A stretch of DNA of 64,000 nucleotides from Lachnospiraceae bacterium (GCA_017623295.1 JAGAPK010000055.1:34873-98872), one strand, 5' to 3'; numbered from the stretch's first letter, positions 1 through 9,139 are shown. The notes: a model not told the origin generated them from the sequence alone. Made by a program: numbers and translations.

Positions 1-128
1 CAATGTATGGATTTACAGCGATTTGTTTTGCAGACCAGACAGCCTGGGTATCTGCGTGTTTCTATATCGTTCCGGTATGTCTGTTGTGTGTAAAAAAGAT
101 TGAAAAATTAGGAAATGTGACACACTGA
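1..128 (+). CDS. C-terminal fragment of a membrane transporter, probably MATE family
   Basis: The reading frame is open from the left edge and stops with TGA at 126-128, so only about the last 42 residues are present. They form one hydrophobic helix (AICFADQTAWVSACFYIVP) followed by a short basic tail (CVKKIEKLGN). A final helix containing A-D-x-x-A-W and then a Lys-rich tail is typical of clostridial MATE-family multidrug/Na+ antiporters; this is inferred from memory of the family. The bulk of the gene lies outside the window, so other polytopic transporters cannot be excluded. Confidence 0.5.
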   Translation, partial: MYGFTAICFADQTAWVSACFYIVPVCLLCVKKIEKLGNVTH

Positions 129-145
129 TGTCATATTTAAGCGCT

Positions 146-151
146 TATAAT
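146..151 (+). promoter_or_regulatory. Probable -10 box of the radical SAM gene
   Basis: A perfect TATAAT lies 44 bases before the start codon at 195. No good -35 box is visible at the standard spacing, so the call rests on the -10 hexamer and its position between two genes. Confidence 0.4.
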
Positions 152-194
152 AGTTGTAAAACAGACAAAATATTTCTGACAAGGAGAACCGAGT

Positions 195-1064
195 ATGCAC
201 TTCGTTGATGTGAAAGGAATTTTATCTGCACAAAACGGAATGAATCTTTATCGCGGCTGTACTCACGGCTGCATTTATTGTGATGCTCGTAGTGAATGTT
301 ATCAGTTCACGCATGCTTTTGAAGATATCGAAGTCAAGCAGAATGCACCGGAATTATTGGAAAGAGCACTTCGTTCCAAGCGAAAAAAGTGTATGATTGG
401 CACTGGCGCTATGTGCGATCCTTATATGCATTGTGAAGAACAATTGGGACTTACCAGAAAATGTCTCGAAATTATTGATTATTACGGATTTGGAGTTGCT
501 ATCCAGACAAAGTCCGACCGGATTTTGCGGGATATTGATTTGCTGAAAAGTATCAACGAAAAAGCAAAGTGCGTGGTGCAGATGACATTGACTACATATG
601 ATGAAGATTTATGCAAAATACTGGAGCCGAATGTGTGTACTACGAAAAGGCGATTTGAGGTATTGCAGATTATGCGGGAGAATGGCATTCCAACAGTAGT
701 TTGGCTTTCGCCTGTTTTGCCTTTTATCAATGATACCAGAGAAAATATAGAAGGAATTCTGAATTATTGCATTTTGGCAAAAGTCTATGGAATCATATGC
801 TTTGACATGGGTGTGACGTTACGGCAGGGAGACAGGGAATATTTTTATCAGGCACTTGATAAGCATTTCCCGGGTCTGCATGAGAAATATCATAAAAAAT
901 ATGGGTATGCATATGAGGTTCCCAGTGATAAAAACAAAGAACTAATGCAGCTTTTTTATCAGAAATGCAGGGAAAATCATATCGAAAGTAATATCGATAA
1001 AGTGTTTGAATACCTCCATACTTTTCCAGAGAATAAAGGGTATGAGCAGTTAAGCTTATTTTAG
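195..1064 (+). CDS. SPL-family radical SAM protein
   Basis: This 289-residue protein has the radical SAM cluster motif CxxxCxxC at Cys22, Cys26 and Cys29 (RGCTHGCIYCD), which in the family binds a [4Fe-4S] cluster and cleaves S-adenosylmethionine. The N-terminal context and overall length match the spore photoproduct lyase-like group (COG1533, Rv2578c-like), whose substrates are mostly unknown. It lacks features that would identify true spore photoproduct lyase, so no specific reaction is assigned. AAGGAG at 181-186 sets the ATG start. It is a single-gene unit between a TATAAT box and a hairpin terminator. Confidence 0.82.
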   Translation: MHFVDVKGILSAQNGMNLYRGCTHGCIYCDARSECYQFTHAFEDIEVKQNAPELLERALRSKRKKCMIGTGAMCDPYMHCEEQLGLTRKCLEIIDYYGFGVAIQTKSDRILRDIDLLKSINEKAKCVVQMTLTTYDEDLCKILEPNVCTTKRRFEVLQIMRENGIPTVVWLSPVLPFINDTRENIEGILNYCILAKVYGIICFDMGVTLRQGDREYFYQALDKHFPGLHEKYHKKYGYAYEVPSDKNKELMQLFYQKCRENHIESNIDKVFEYLHTFPENKGYEQLSLF

Positions 1065-1103
1065 CGGAAGATAGCCAAAACGCATATTTTCCGCTTGTTT
1101 TTT
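1064..1103 (+). terminator. Probable terminator after the radical SAM gene
   Basis: GCGGAA at 1064-1069 can pair with TTCCGC at 1089-1094 across a 19-base loop, followed by a T-rich run. The stem is short and the loop large, so the call is moderate. Confidence 0.45.
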
Positions 1104-1114
1104 GCATAAAAATA

Positions 1115-1143
1115 TAGTCATGGAGAGGACAATTTGATATAAT
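1115..1143 (+). promoter_or_regulatory. Sigma-A promoter of the chemoreceptor gene
   Basis: TAGTCA (1115-1120) and TATAAT (1138-1143) are 17 bases apart, and the -10 box carries the TGn extension. This is vegetative-type. No sigma-28 signature (TAAA-N15-GCCGATAA) was found here although the gene is a chemoreceptor. Confidence 0.65.
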
Positions 1144-1190
1144 TAGTATGTTTTATGACTAATCAAAAAGGCTTCTATGGAGGGTTATAA

Positions 1191-3179
1191 ATGAAACAAA
1201 AGAAAAGTATGAGCATTAGGACAAGGCTGATAGCTATTATTATTCCGATTGTATTGGTAATTATTGTTTCTTTCTTTGCGCTTGCAAGAAACATGGTCTT
1301 ACAGATTTCGAAGGAAGAGTTACAGGCGCAGGCACAGGTATATACGGGACAGATTAGTTCTTGGACAAACCAGATTTTCAGTGAATTGCAGGTTTATCAG
1401 GATGCAATTGAATCTGGCGTTTTTGCGAATGATGATGAGACTTTAAAATACATGGAAACAACCTGTGATAAAAATGCAGCTTATCCGTATGGATTATACA
1501 TGGGAGATGACAGTGGCGTTTATCTGGACGGTTCCGGATGGGTGCCGGAAGGTGACTGGGTGCTGGTAGAACGTGACTGGTATATCGATGGTAAAGATAA
1601 TGAAACACTTGCTTTCGGAGAACCATATTATGATTCCATGACCGGTCAGATATGTGTAAGTGCATCGGTACTGGTGGATTATCCTCAGGCAACAAGAGTT
1701 TTGGCAACGGATGTTTATCTGGACTATGTAGTAGGATTGACTGCAGATATTTCGGAACAGAGTGAATTACAAATCTTTCTGGTTACGAAAGAAGGAAAGA
1801 TGATTATTGCACATCCTGATAAAGAGATGTTAGCAGTAACTTTGGATGCAGAAGGAATTGATTCTCTTTATGCGAATATTGGTACGGCACTTGAAAATGG
1901 CAAGGAAGGCGTTGCCGCTATAAATGGTGATCAGGGAAAATATTATGTAAGTATGAGCCCGGTAGAAGATACGGACTGGTATCTGGTAAGTTATGTTCCG
2001 GAGAAAACAGTGCTTGCTGATTTGCATCAGATGGAATGGATTATGGCAGCGATTGCGCTTGTGGCAGCAGTTGTATTGTTGTTTGGTGTGCTTAGTGTGA
2101 TGAATCGTGTTGTAAAACCGGTTGCTAAAGTAACAGATGTAATTGGCAGAATTGCGGAAGGTGATTTCTCACAGAATCTGGAAACCAAGGGAAATGATGA
2201 AATTGCCAGAATGAGCAAGAATATGCAGATGTTTATCACACAGATGCGTACGACCATTTCAGAAATCAGCCGCACAGCAGATTGGCTTAGCAAACAGTCT
2301 GTGGAGAATGAAAAAGTATCAGATTCTCTGAAAAGTGCTTCTGATAAACAGGCGCAGGCAATGGAAGTATTAGGGAATATGGTAGAACAGCTTTCTGTTG
2401 CAGCAGAAGAAGTATCGAATCAGATGGAACAGTTGGCAGAATTGGTTCAGACTACACTTGGAGCAGGAGAAACCGCTGATAATTTAATGAAAGAAAGTGT
2501 TGTAGTATCACAGAACGGTAAACGTGATATGGAAAATATCAACGGTGGTATGGCTAATATCAATGCATCCATCGCTACACTTTCCGAACAGATTAACAGA
2601 GTTGGCATGACAACAGCACAGATTGGCGATATGGTAAATATGATTATTGATATTGCAGAAGAAACCAATCTGTTATCTTTAAATGCTTCCATTGAAGCGG
2701 CAAGGGCAGGGGAAGCCGGAAGAGGTTTTGCGGTAGTAGCAGAACAGATTGGTAAACTGGCAGCGAACAGTAGCGTTGCTGCAGATGATATTTCTAAGCT
2801 TACGGAAGAAATTCGAAGCACCGTACAGCAGGCAGTGGCACAGATGGAGAGTAGTGTAACAGAAGTTCAGAAGAATGTTGGAATCGTATCGGGAGCAACA
2901 CAGACTTTTGAAGAATTGTATGGAAAAGTAAGTGAAACAAGTAATCGTGTGGAAGAGATGATAGATGCAATTGAGCAGGTAGATACGGTTGCAAAACAAA
3001 TGAAGCAGATTACCAGAAGTCAGGTAGAAGCAACGGAACAGATTACACAGTCTGCTGAAGAATTAAGCCAGCACACAAGAAATGTGACAGAAGACAGTAG
3101 TACAGTTGCAAGTGGTGCAGAAGGATTGAAAAAAGAGTCACTGGAATTGATGGAACATATGAATAAATTCACAATCTAA
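1191..3179 (+). CDS. Methyl-accepting chemotaxis protein with dCache sensor
   Basis: The 662-residue transmembrane chemoreceptor has TM1 at about residues 13-32 and an extracellular sensor of about 250 residues with dCache-like features. TM2 lies near 283-303, then a HAMP linker and a long helical signalling domain. The hairpin tip that contacts CheA/CheW is clear around residues 488-520 ([20 protein letters not shown], then GRGFAVVA). It would sense a small extracellular ligand and steer the flagella encoded at the right end of the window; the ligand cannot be told. TGGAGGG sits just before the ATG. A DUF4422 gene follows after 11 bases and is probably co-transcribed. Confidence 0.95.
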   Translation: MKQKKSMSIRTRLIAIIIPIVLVIIVSFFALARNMVLQISKEELQAQAQVYTGQISSWTNQIFSELQVYQDAIESGVFANDDETLKYMETTCDKNAAYPYGLYMGDDSGVYLDGSGWVPEGDWVLVERDWYIDGKDNETLAFGEPYYDSMTGQICVSASVLVDYPQATRVLATDVYLDYVVGLTADISEQSELQIFLVTKEGKMIIAHPDKEMLAVTLDAEGIDSLYANIGTALENGKEGVAAINGDQGKYYVSMSPVEDTDWYLVSYVPEKTVLADLHQMEWIMAAIALVAAVVLLFGVLSVMNRVVKPVAKVTDVIGRIAEGDFSQNLETKGNDEIARMSKNMQMFITQMRTTISEISRTADWLSKQSVENEKVSDSLKSASDKQAQAMEVLGNMVEQLSVAAEEVSNQMEQLAELVQTTLGAGETADNLMKESVVVSQNGKRDMENINGGMANINASIATLSEQINRVGMTTAQIGDMVNMIIDIAEETNLLSLNASIEAARAGEAGRGFAVVAEQIGKLAANSSVAADDISKLTEEIRSTVQQAVAQMESSVTEVQKNVGIVSGATQTFEELYGKVSETSNRVEEMIDAIEQVDTVAKQMKQITRSQVEATEQITQSAEELSQHTRNVTEDSSTVASGAEGLKKESLELMEHMNKFTI

Positions 3180-3190
3180 AGGAAAAGCAA

Positions 3191-4315
3191 ATGGCAGTTA
3201 CCATTTTTACTATGACACATAAAAAATTCAAAGAACCGGAAGATAAGATTTATATGCCGTTACAGGTAGGACGTGCATGTGGAGAAGATTTGGGTTATCC
3301 GGGAGACAATACCGGTGATAATATTTCTGCTAAGAACTGTTATTATGGGGAACTGACCGGTGTTTATTGGGTATGGAAGAATGTGCGTACTACGGATTAT
3401 GTAGGTATTTGCCATTATCGGAGATATTTTTGCACCGAAGAAGGAAGAATTTTTAATGAAAACGATTACCTTTCCATTTTGAAGGACTACGATATTATTG
3501 TGTCCAAGAAGTTGAAGTTGAATTTCTCTTATTTTGATGGATATGAGTGTAATTACAATATTTTTGATCTGGTTGCAACAGGAGAAGTCATTCGTGAGAA
3601 ATATCCGGAATATTATGCGAATTTTGAGAAACTTGTGCATGAGAATGGAACCTATTTTGGTAACATGATGGTATGTGATAAGAAGTTGTATGATGAATAT
3701 GCAGAATGGCTGTTTTCAATTTTTACAGAGGTAGAGAAAAAAATTGATGCCAGCAGCTATGATGATTACCATAAGAGGGTGTACGGATTTATTTCGGAAT
3801 TTCTGCTGATGGTATGGGTAGAAACGAAAGGTCTGAAAGCGTATGAATGTAAAGTTGGTATGACCACCGAGAAATATGAAACCAGACAGATGAAAGAGAA
3901 ACTGGCAGAGTTTTTCAGGGAAAAAGACCTTACCGGAGCAAAAGCTTTTTTTCTGGAATCGTTGGAAAAAAGGCCGGATGTTTTGATGGAAGCATCCGAT
4001 ATTACTGGAGAATTAAAGTTATCAATGCAAGTCATTGCAGTCTGCGAACTGGAAAAACAGATACTGGGTGAAAGTGTTATTGACAGAACACAGGAATTTG
4101 AAGAGTTGGTTCGTTATTTTAATCGGTTAAATAATGTAATTAATGCATATCGAATGGAAACAGTACAGCCGGAAGATATTCGTTTCTTACAGGAGAAAAA
4201 GGTTTCCGAGATTGCGATAGAAGCCTCGGTGCGACTATTTTGTACCGAAGAGGAAGAACTGGAAAGGATAGTAGAAGAAATAAAGCAGGATGTAATAAAA
4301 CAAAATATGAAATAA
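3191..4315 (+). CDS. DUF4422 domain protein, predicted glycosyltransferase
   Basis: This 374-residue protein has a DUF4422 domain over about residues 1-225: an N-terminal beta strand (VTIFTMTHKKF), a conserved CHYRRYF segment near residue 75, and a downstream acidic region. DUF4422 proteins occur in capsule and exopolysaccharide loci and are taken to be glycosyltransferases. The C-terminal 140 residues are helical and charged with no recognised domain. The start lies 11 bases after the chemoreceptor stop, preceded by AAAGGAAAAG, and the gene ends at a strong hairpin. Sharing a transcript with a chemoreceptor rather than with sugar genes is unusual. The acceptor is unknown. Confidence 0.75.
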   Translation: MAVTIFTMTHKKFKEPEDKIYMPLQVGRACGEDLGYPGDNTGDNISAKNCYYGELTGVYWVWKNVRTTDYVGICHYRRYFCTEEGRIFNENDYLSILKDYDIIVSKKLKLNFSYFDGYECNYNIFDLVATGEVIREKYPEYYANFEKLVHENGTYFGNMMVCDKKLYDEYAEWLFSIFTEVEKKIDASSYDDYHKRVYGFISEFLLMVWVETKGLKAYECKVGMTTEKYETRQMKEKLAEFFREKDLTGAKAFFLESLEKRPDVLMEASDITGELKLSMQVIAVCELEKQILGESVIDRTQEFEELVRYFNRLNNVINAYRMETVQPEDIRFLQEKKVSEIAIEASVRLFCTEEEELERIVEEIKQDVIKQNMK

Positions 4316-4320
4316 AATAT

Positions 4321-4357
4321 AAGCCCTCTTTGGTAGGAAACCGACCAAAGGGGCTTT
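4321..4357. terminator. Bidirectional terminator
   Basis: AAGCCCTCTTTGGT (4321-4334) pairs with ACCAAAGGGGCTT (4344-4356) with one bulge. The convergent genes 3191-4315 and 4380-5318 both run into it, and on the minus strand it is followed by a T-rich stretch. Confidence 0.85.
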
Positions 4358-4379
4358 CATCATTTAGGATAGATTTATA

Positions 4380-5318
4380 TCAAAGATTTTCGTTATAAGC
4401 GTATTCTTCTTTTAATCCCATTTCAGCCAGTGCATCATAAGGAATAACAAATTCGATTGAACCGGCAGCATAAGGACCAAGTGCATAAGGGTCAGCAACA
4501 AAAGTCAGCCCGGTAGTAGACAGATACCATTTTCCGTCTGCGTAAAGTGTCACTTCCAAATCACCATTCGTGGCAATGTCTGGAGTATAGAAACGTTCTT
4601 GATACTCATCGGTTGCAGCAAGCTCCTGAAGGTAAGTAAGTGTGTCTGTATGAAATTTCTCCGCATCATCTGACAATTCGGAGAAGTTAATTATTTCACC
4701 GGTTTTGGCATTGTAGTTTATACCGTTACTTCCATAATTACCATGCGCTCCACCGATGTACGCATAGTTGGTAATGACGAAAGAAATGACATTGTTGTCA
4801 GCTCGAGTTATTTCATAGGAAATATCCTCAGTATATTCCATAAAAGATTCATCGCCACTATCTAACCGGAACTGGCGGTCTTCTTTGGCATAATCAGCGG
4901 AAGAAGTATCTGCAACAAAGGCATCGATTTTTGCCTGAATATCCGCATTGATTTTTTCGGCAGCAGCTTCGTTACCGGCAATCGTAACAATAGGGTAAGT
5001 ATAGCTTTTTACAAGAAGAACCGTACCATCTTCATCAGTTACGTTGTCTTCCGCTGTTTTCATTTCGATTTGAACATCAGAAGATTGCTCGGAAGTATCG
5101 AGGTTATCTGTTGCTGCTTCAGAAGAAGTAGTTTCGGATTCCTGTGTTTCGGTATCTGCGGCTTTAGTATCCGAGGTTTCACTTTCGGATATTGCATCTT
5201 CGCTTTCTGGAATTTCTTCGACGGTTACTTCTGTTTTTTCTACTTTTTCTGATTGTCCGCATGCACTGAAGGAAAGCATCGTGCAGACAAGAAGGGGATA
5301 TAAAAGCTTCTTTTTCAT
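4380..5318 (-). CDS. Lipoprotein with DUF4163/DUF3298 (RsiV/PdaC-like) domain
   Basis: The 312-residue product starts with a lipoprotein signal peptide and lipobox ending at Cys20 (LSFSAC), so it should be anchored outside the membrane. Residues 25-90 are a Glu/Ser/Thr-rich linker with little sequence complexity. The C-terminal part, with YIGGAHGNYGSNGINYNAKTG, matches the DUF3298 domain found after DUF4163 in PdaC and the RsiV anti-sigma factor. Here there is no transmembrane anti-sigma region and no polysaccharide deacetylase domain, so an envelope sensing or glycan-binding role is only an inference. AGGAAATGAGGAAATT before the ATG contains a duplicated Shine-Dalgarno. Confidence 0.85.
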   Translation of the reverse strand: MKKKLLYPLLVCTMLSFSACGQSEKVEKTEVTVEEIPESEDAISESETSDTKAADTETQESETTSSEAATDNLDTSEQSSDVQIEMKTAEDNVTDEDGTVLLVKSYTYPIVTIAGNEAAAEKINADIQAKIDAFVADTSSADYAKEDRQFRLDSGDESFMEYTEDISYEITRADNNVISFVITNYAYIGGAHGNYGSNGINYNAKTGEIINFSELSDDAEKFHTDTLTYLQELAATDEYQERFYTPDIATNGDLEVTLYADGKWYLSTTGLTFVADPYALGPYAAGSIEFVIPYDALAEMGLKEEYAYNENL

Positions 5319-5459
5319 AATTTCCTCATTTCCTCATTTCCATATTGTAATTTTGACTACTAAATGATTGTAAATGAATTACTGTAAATACAATATATTA
5401 AATAGTCTATTTAGTATATCACAGAATATAATACATGTTAAATGAAAAAAATGTTAAAT

Positions 5460-5506
5460 AAATATATGTAAATAAAATATATGCTAAACGAAATATATGC
5501 TATACG
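5460..5506. repeat. Three tandem 15-16 bp AT-rich repeats
   Basis: Units at 5460-5474, 5475-5490 and 5491-5506 each begin AAATATATG and continue TAAATA, CTAAACG or CTATACG. The array lies directly upstream of the -35 box of the UDP-sugar pyrophosphorylase promoter. The rest of the 295-base gap 5319-5613 is AT-rich and holds no visible gene. Confidence 0.7.
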
Positions 5507-5509
5507 GAA

Positions 5510-5538
5510 TTGTGAAAAAAACAGTAATATGGTAAAAT
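5510..5538 (+). promoter_or_regulatory. Sigma-A promoter of the UDP-sugar pyrophosphorylase gene
   Basis: TTGTGA (5510-5515) and TAAAAT (5533-5538) are 17 bases apart with a TGn extension at 5530-5531. Confidence 0.7.
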
Positions 5539-5613
5539 ATATGAAATTAAAATGATTGCCGTTTTGGGCAAATAAAAGGGAATGTAGAAAACGATATTAA
5601 TGGAGGAAAAGGG

Positions 5614-6840
5614 ATGACTTATCAGGAAGCATACGAGAAACTTGAGAAATATGGACAATTACATGTACTGAAATATTATGATGAACTGACAACGGAAGAG
5701 AAAGAGGAATTGCTTGCTCAGATTGCAGATATGGATTTGGCACTGGTAGAAGCATGTAAGCATAAAAATGAACTGAACCAGAAAGGTAAAATTACGCCGC
5801 TTTCTGCCATGCAGTTAAATGAAATCGAAGCAAGAAAAGATGAATTTACAGCGGTTGGTATTGATGCGATTAAGGCAGGTAAAGTAGGTGCTGTTTTATT
5901 GGCCGGTGGTATGGGAACTCGTCTTGGTTCTGATGCACCGAAGGGTGTTTATAACATTGGTTTAACCAAAGATGTATTTATTTTCCAACGTCTGATTGAG
6001 AACCTGATGGATGTGGTACATGCAGCAGATACATGGATTCATTTATTTATTATGACAAGTGACAAGAATCATGAAGCGACCACAAGCTTTTTTAAGGAGA
6101 AAAATTATTTCGGCTACAATCCGGATTATGTTACTTTTTTCATGCAGGATATGGCTCCGGCAACCGATTATGATGGCAAAGTTTATATGGAAGCCAAAAA
6201 CAAAATCTCCAGTTCACCGAATGGTAATGGTGGCTGGTTTTCTTCCATGATGAAATGGGGCGTTGTGGACAAGATTCACGAAGCCGGAATTGAATGGCTG
6301 AATGTTTTTGCAGTAGATAACGTATTACAGCGCATAGCAGATCCTTGTTTCGTGGGTGCAACAATTGTGACAGCAAGCGATGTTGGTGCTAAGGTAGTTC
6401 GTAAGAATGCACCGGATGAAAAAGTTGGTGTTATGTGTTTGGAAGACGGCAGACCATCCATTGTAGAGTATTATGAACTGACCGAAGATTTGATGAATGC
6501 TAAGGATGAAAATGGTGATCCGGCATATAATTTTGGTGTTATTCTGAATTATTTGTTCAAAGAAAAGGTATTGGAAGATATTGTAGCTAAGAAATTACCG
6601 CTTCACATTGTGGAGAAAAAGATTCCTTATATAAACGAAGCCGGAGAGCTTATAAAACCGGAAGAACCGAATGGTTACAAATATGAGCAGCTTGTTTTGG
6701 ACATGATTCATGAACTGGATACCTGTCTGCCATATGAGGTGGTAAGAAATCATGAATTTGCACCGATTAAAAATAAAACCGGTGTGGATTCTGTTGAAAG
6801 TGCGCAGGCGTTGTGCAAGGATAATGGAATTGAGTTATAA
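5614..6840 (+). CDS. UDPGP type 1 family uridylyltransferase
   Basis: This 408-residue enzyme transfers UMP from UTP to a sugar-1-phosphate. The nucleotide-binding signature LAGGMGTRLG is at residues 96-105 and the PKG motif at 109-111, as in the eukaryote-like UDPGP type 1 family rather than the GalU family. Substrate may be glucose-1-P, GlcNAc-1-P or GalNAc-1-P; family members differ and the sequence does not decide. TGGAGGAAAAGGG precedes the ATG. galE follows 141 bases downstream after a weak hairpin, so the two likely supply and interconvert UDP-hexoses for envelope glycans. Confidence 0.88.
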   Translation: MTYQEAYEKLEKYGQLHVLKYYDELTTEEKEELLAQIADMDLALVEACKHKNELNQKGKITPLSAMQLNEIEARKDEFTAVGIDAIKAGKVGAVLLAGGMGTRLGSDAPKGVYNIGLTKDVFIFQRLIENLMDVVHAADTWIHLFIMTSDKNHEATTSFFKEKNYFGYNPDYVTFFMQDMAPATDYDGKVYMEAKNKISSSPNGNGGWFSSMMKWGVVDKIHEAGIEWLNVFAVDNVLQRIADPCFVGATIVTASDVGAKVVRKNAPDEKVGVMCLEDGRPSIVEYYELTEDLMNAKDENGDPAYNFGVILNYLFKEKVLEDIVAKKLPLHIVEKKIPYINEAGELIKPEEPNGYKYEQLVLDMIHELDTCLPYEVVRNHEFAPIKNKTGVDSVESAQALCKDNGIEL

Positions 6841-6871
6841 GTCATAGAACTGACTTGCATGACTTATTTTT
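6839..6871 (+). terminator. Probable weak terminator
   Basis: AAGTCAT (6839-6845) pairs with ATGACTT (6859-6865) across a 13-base loop, followed by ATTTTT. The left arm overlaps the stop codon of the upstream gene. Confidence 0.5.
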
Positions 6872-6981
6872 AACATTTCGACAGGTTTGCGCAACATTCT
6901 ATGCTTGCTGAAACAGATAGAAAAAGAGTAAAGTGTCAGTAGAAACAGATATGACATGAAAGATAAAAGGAGGAGTTCTTT

Positions 6982-7998
6982 ATGGCAATTTTAGTGACAG
7001 GTGGAGCTGGTTACATTGGTTCCCATACAGTAGTAGAACTACAGAATGCAGGCTACGATGTAGTTGTTCTTGATAACTTAGCGAATTCCAGTGAGAAATC
7101 ATTAGAAAGGGTAGAGAAGATTACAGGAAAGCCGGTTAAATTTTACAAAGCAGATATTTTAGACAGAGCAGCTTTAGAAGATGTATTTAACAAAGAGCAG
7201 ATTGATTCCTGTATTCATTTTGCAGGATTGAAAGCAGTAGGCGAGTCCGTAGCAAAACCTTGGGAATATTACGAAAACAATATCGCAGGAACCCTTACTT
7301 TAGTAGATGTTATGAGAAAACATAATGTGAAAAATATTATTTTCTCTTCTTCTGCAACTGTATACGGCGACCCTGCTATTATTCCGATTACAGAAGAGTG
7401 CCCGAAAGGACAGTGCACCAATCCATATGGTTGGACAAAATCCATGTTAGAGCAGATTCTTTCCGATATGCAGAAAGCTGACCCGGAATGGAACGTAATT
7501 TTACTTCGTTATTTCAATCCAATCGGTGCACACAAGAGTGGAACCATCGGCGAGAACCCAAATGGTATTCCCAATAATCTGATGCCTTATATTACACAGG
7601 TAGCAGTTGGTAAGTTGAAAGAACTTGGTGTATTCGGTAATGATTATGACACACCGGATGGTACAGGCGTGCGTGACTACATCCACGTTGTTGACCTTGC
7701 AGTTGGCCATGTGAAAGCATTAAAGAAGATTGAAGAAAAAGCTGGTCTTTGCATCTACAATCTTGGCACCGGAACAGGCTACAGCGTACTTGACATTGTG
7801 AAGAACTTTGAAGAAGCAACAGGTGTTAAAATTCCTTATGTAATCAAGGACAGAAGACCTGGTGATATCGCAACCTGCTATTCCAATGCAGCCAAAGCAA
7901 AAGCAGAACTTGGATGGGAAGCACAGTATGGAATCAAGGAAATGTGTGCAGACTCTTGGAGATGGCAGAGCAACAATCCGAATGGATATGATGATTAA
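6982..7998 (+). CDS. galE: UDP-glucose 4-epimerase GalE
   Basis: The 338-residue enzyme interconverts UDP-glucose and UDP-galactose (and in some members the N-acetylated forms) in the Leloir pathway. The NAD-binding glycine motif GGAGYIGSH is at residues 7-15, the catalytic Ser near 124 (SSSATVYG), and the YxxxK pair is Tyr149 and Lys153. The length is normal for the family. AAAGGAGGAG before the ATG gives a strong ribosome site. It follows the pyrophosphorylase gene and ends at a strong terminator. Confidence 0.96.
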   Translation: MAILVTGGAGYIGSHTVVELQNAGYDVVVLDNLANSSEKSLERVEKITGKPVKFYKADILDRAALEDVFNKEQIDSCIHFAGLKAVGESVAKPWEYYENNIAGTLTLVDVMRKHNVKNIIFSSSATVYGDPAIIPITEECPKGQCTNPYGWTKSMLEQILSDMQKADPEWNVILLRYFNPIGAHKSGTIGENPNGIPNNLMPYITQVAVGKLKELGVFGNDYDTPDGTGVRDYIHVVDLAVGHVKALKKIEEKAGLCIYNLGTGTGYSVLDIVKNFEEATGVKIPYVIKDRRPGDIATCYSNAAKAKAELGWEAQYGIKEMCADSWRWQSNNPNGYDD

Positions 7999-8008
7999 AG
8001 AAACGAGC

Positions 8009-8038
8009 AAAGGGACATGAAGCAATTCATGTCCCTTT
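8009..8038 (+). terminator. Strong intrinsic terminator of galE
   Basis: A perfect 13-bp stem, 8009-8021 with 8026-8038 (AAAGGGACATGAA and its complement), has a 4-base loop and ends in a T run. The minus-strand gene 8063-8713 converges on it. Confidence 0.92.
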
Positions 8039-8062
8039 TAATATGCAACTAGTATGAAAATT

Positions 8063-8713
8063 TTATGCTACATATAAATACATAAAAATGAAGTGACAAA
8101 TACTACCGCCCATAACGAACAGATGAAAAATTTCATGAGAACCGAAATTCTGATGCTTATTATTGAAAATCGGTAACTTTAAAGCATAAATGACACCACC
8201 TACAGTATAAATAATTCCACCGGCAAGAAGCCAGAGAAAAGCACTGTGGGGCAAAGTATTCCACAAAGTTCCGAAAACACCGAGACATACCCATCCCATA
8301 GCGATGTAAATCATCGATGAAAACCATTTTGGACAGGTAATCCAGAACATCTTAATTAACATCCCGACAATGGCAATTGTCCATACAACAGCTAACAAAG
8401 TATAACCAAGCTTGCCACCGAGAATAATAAGGCATACCGGAGTATAAGAACCTGCAATCAGTACAAAAATCATCATATGGTCAATCTTACGAAAAATTTT
8501 CAGAACTTTATCTTTTACAGTAACGCTATGATAAAGTGCACTTGCCCCATATAAGGCAATCATACTCAGCATAAAGATTGCCAAAGCTATGAAAGCGGTG
8601 CGGTTGTTGGATTCACTTGCTTTTACCAGAAGTGGGGTAGAAGCAAAAATGGCTAACATCATAGCGATATAATGAGTGATAGCACTTCCTGGTTCGCGAA
8701 TTGTTATTTGCAT
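8063..8713 (-). CDS. Hemolysin III family (PAQR-like) membrane protein
   Basis: With the chosen start this is 216 residues with about seven membrane helices. Family markers are present: the SALYHSV segment in helix 2, DHMMIF before helix 3, and the HEIFHLFVMGGSICHF block near the C-terminus, whose His residues are the putative metal ligands. YqfA/HlyIII proteins are membrane proteins of poorly defined function; the hemolysin name is historical. The open frame extends 14 codons upstream, but GGAGGAG lies 8 bases before the ATG at 8713, so that start is preferred. A palindrome between promoter and start suggests dedicated repression. Confidence 0.9.
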   Translation of the reverse strand: MQITIREPGSAITHYIAMMLAIFASTPLLVKASESNNRTAFIALAIFMLSMIALYGASALYHSVTVKDKVLKIFRKIDHMMIFVLIAGSYTPVCLIILGGKLGYTLLAVVWTIAIVGMLIKMFWITCPKWFSSMIYIAMGWVCLGVFGTLWNTLPHSAFLWLLAGGIIYTVGGVIYALKLPIFNNKHQNFGSHEIFHLFVMGGSICHFIFMYLYVA

Positions 8714-8742
8714 AATATCTCCTCCTTGAACAAAACCACGAT

Positions 8743-8763
8743 ATGTAGTTTTCAAAACTACAT
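8743..8763. promoter_or_regulatory. Perfect palindrome, candidate repressor operator
   Basis: ATGTAGTTTT (8743-8752) and AAAACTACAT (8754-8763) are exact reverse complements around one central base. It lies just downstream of the hlyIII promoter -10 box and about 30 bases before the start codon, where a bound repressor would block transcription. No matching regulator gene is next to it. Confidence 0.65.
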
Positions 8764-8776
8764 AAAATATATTAGA

Positions 8777-8805
8777 ATACTACACCTTATAATATGCAAA
8801 GTCAA
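8777..8805 (-). promoter_or_regulatory. Promoter of the hemolysin III gene
   Basis: Read on the minus strand, TTGACT (8800-8805) and TAGTAT (8777-8782) are 17 bases apart. The predicted start of transcription is near 8770, directly before the palindrome. Confidence 0.6.
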
Positions 8806-8872
8806 GAAAAATATGCAAATAGAAAAATGTAAATACAAAAATGCAAATAATTGTTGCGGCAATATTTTCAGA

Positions 8873-9139
8873 CTAGTCTTCTTCAATTACATGGATTTCC
8901 AGATAATCGAAATCGATTTTTTCTATGAAATTGTCTTGTGTGAAACGGGTTTTGTCGTGTCGTTTGAAATCCTGAATATTAGATTCTAACCAGATTGGTT
9001 TGCCCAGGTCGAATTGATAACAGACTTCGTCCAGGGACTGAAAAACCTTATGTGTTCGAGTGTCATCTTTATCATTGCAGATAACGGTGTCTTTTAACAT
9101 ATGATTGTTTTGAAATTCTTTTGCCCATAAACGAAACAT
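8873..9139 (-). CDS. Conserved small protein of unknown function
   Basis: An 88-residue acidic soluble protein with no signal peptide or membrane segment. I have no domain name for it, but it resembles a small conserved clostridial family in the pattern LWAKEFQNNHMLKDTVI, then KPIWLESN, then FTQDNFIEKIDFDYLEI near the C-terminus. AGAGG stands about 11 bases before the ATG. It is a monocistronic unit: the next gene upstream runs the other way and hlyIII downstream has its own promoter. Coding reality is supported by the length, the ribosome site and the non-random composition. Function unknown. Confidence 0.7.
   Translation of the reverse strand: MFRLWAKEFQNNHMLKDTVICNDKDDTRTHKVFQSLDEVCYQFDLGKPIWLESNIQDFKRHDKTRFTQDNFIEKIDFDYLEIHVIEED

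Noticed and set aside
482-1107. Minus-strand open frames in the radical SAM gene and similar frames across the window
   Set aside because: They lie opposite well-supported genes, lack ribosome sites and have no recognisable protein features; they are shadows of the real genes.
1142-1163. Inverted repeat ATTAGT...ACTAAT before the chemoreceptor gene as an operator
   Set aside because: Only six-base arms with a 10-base spacer in AT-rich DNA; such pairs occur often by chance.
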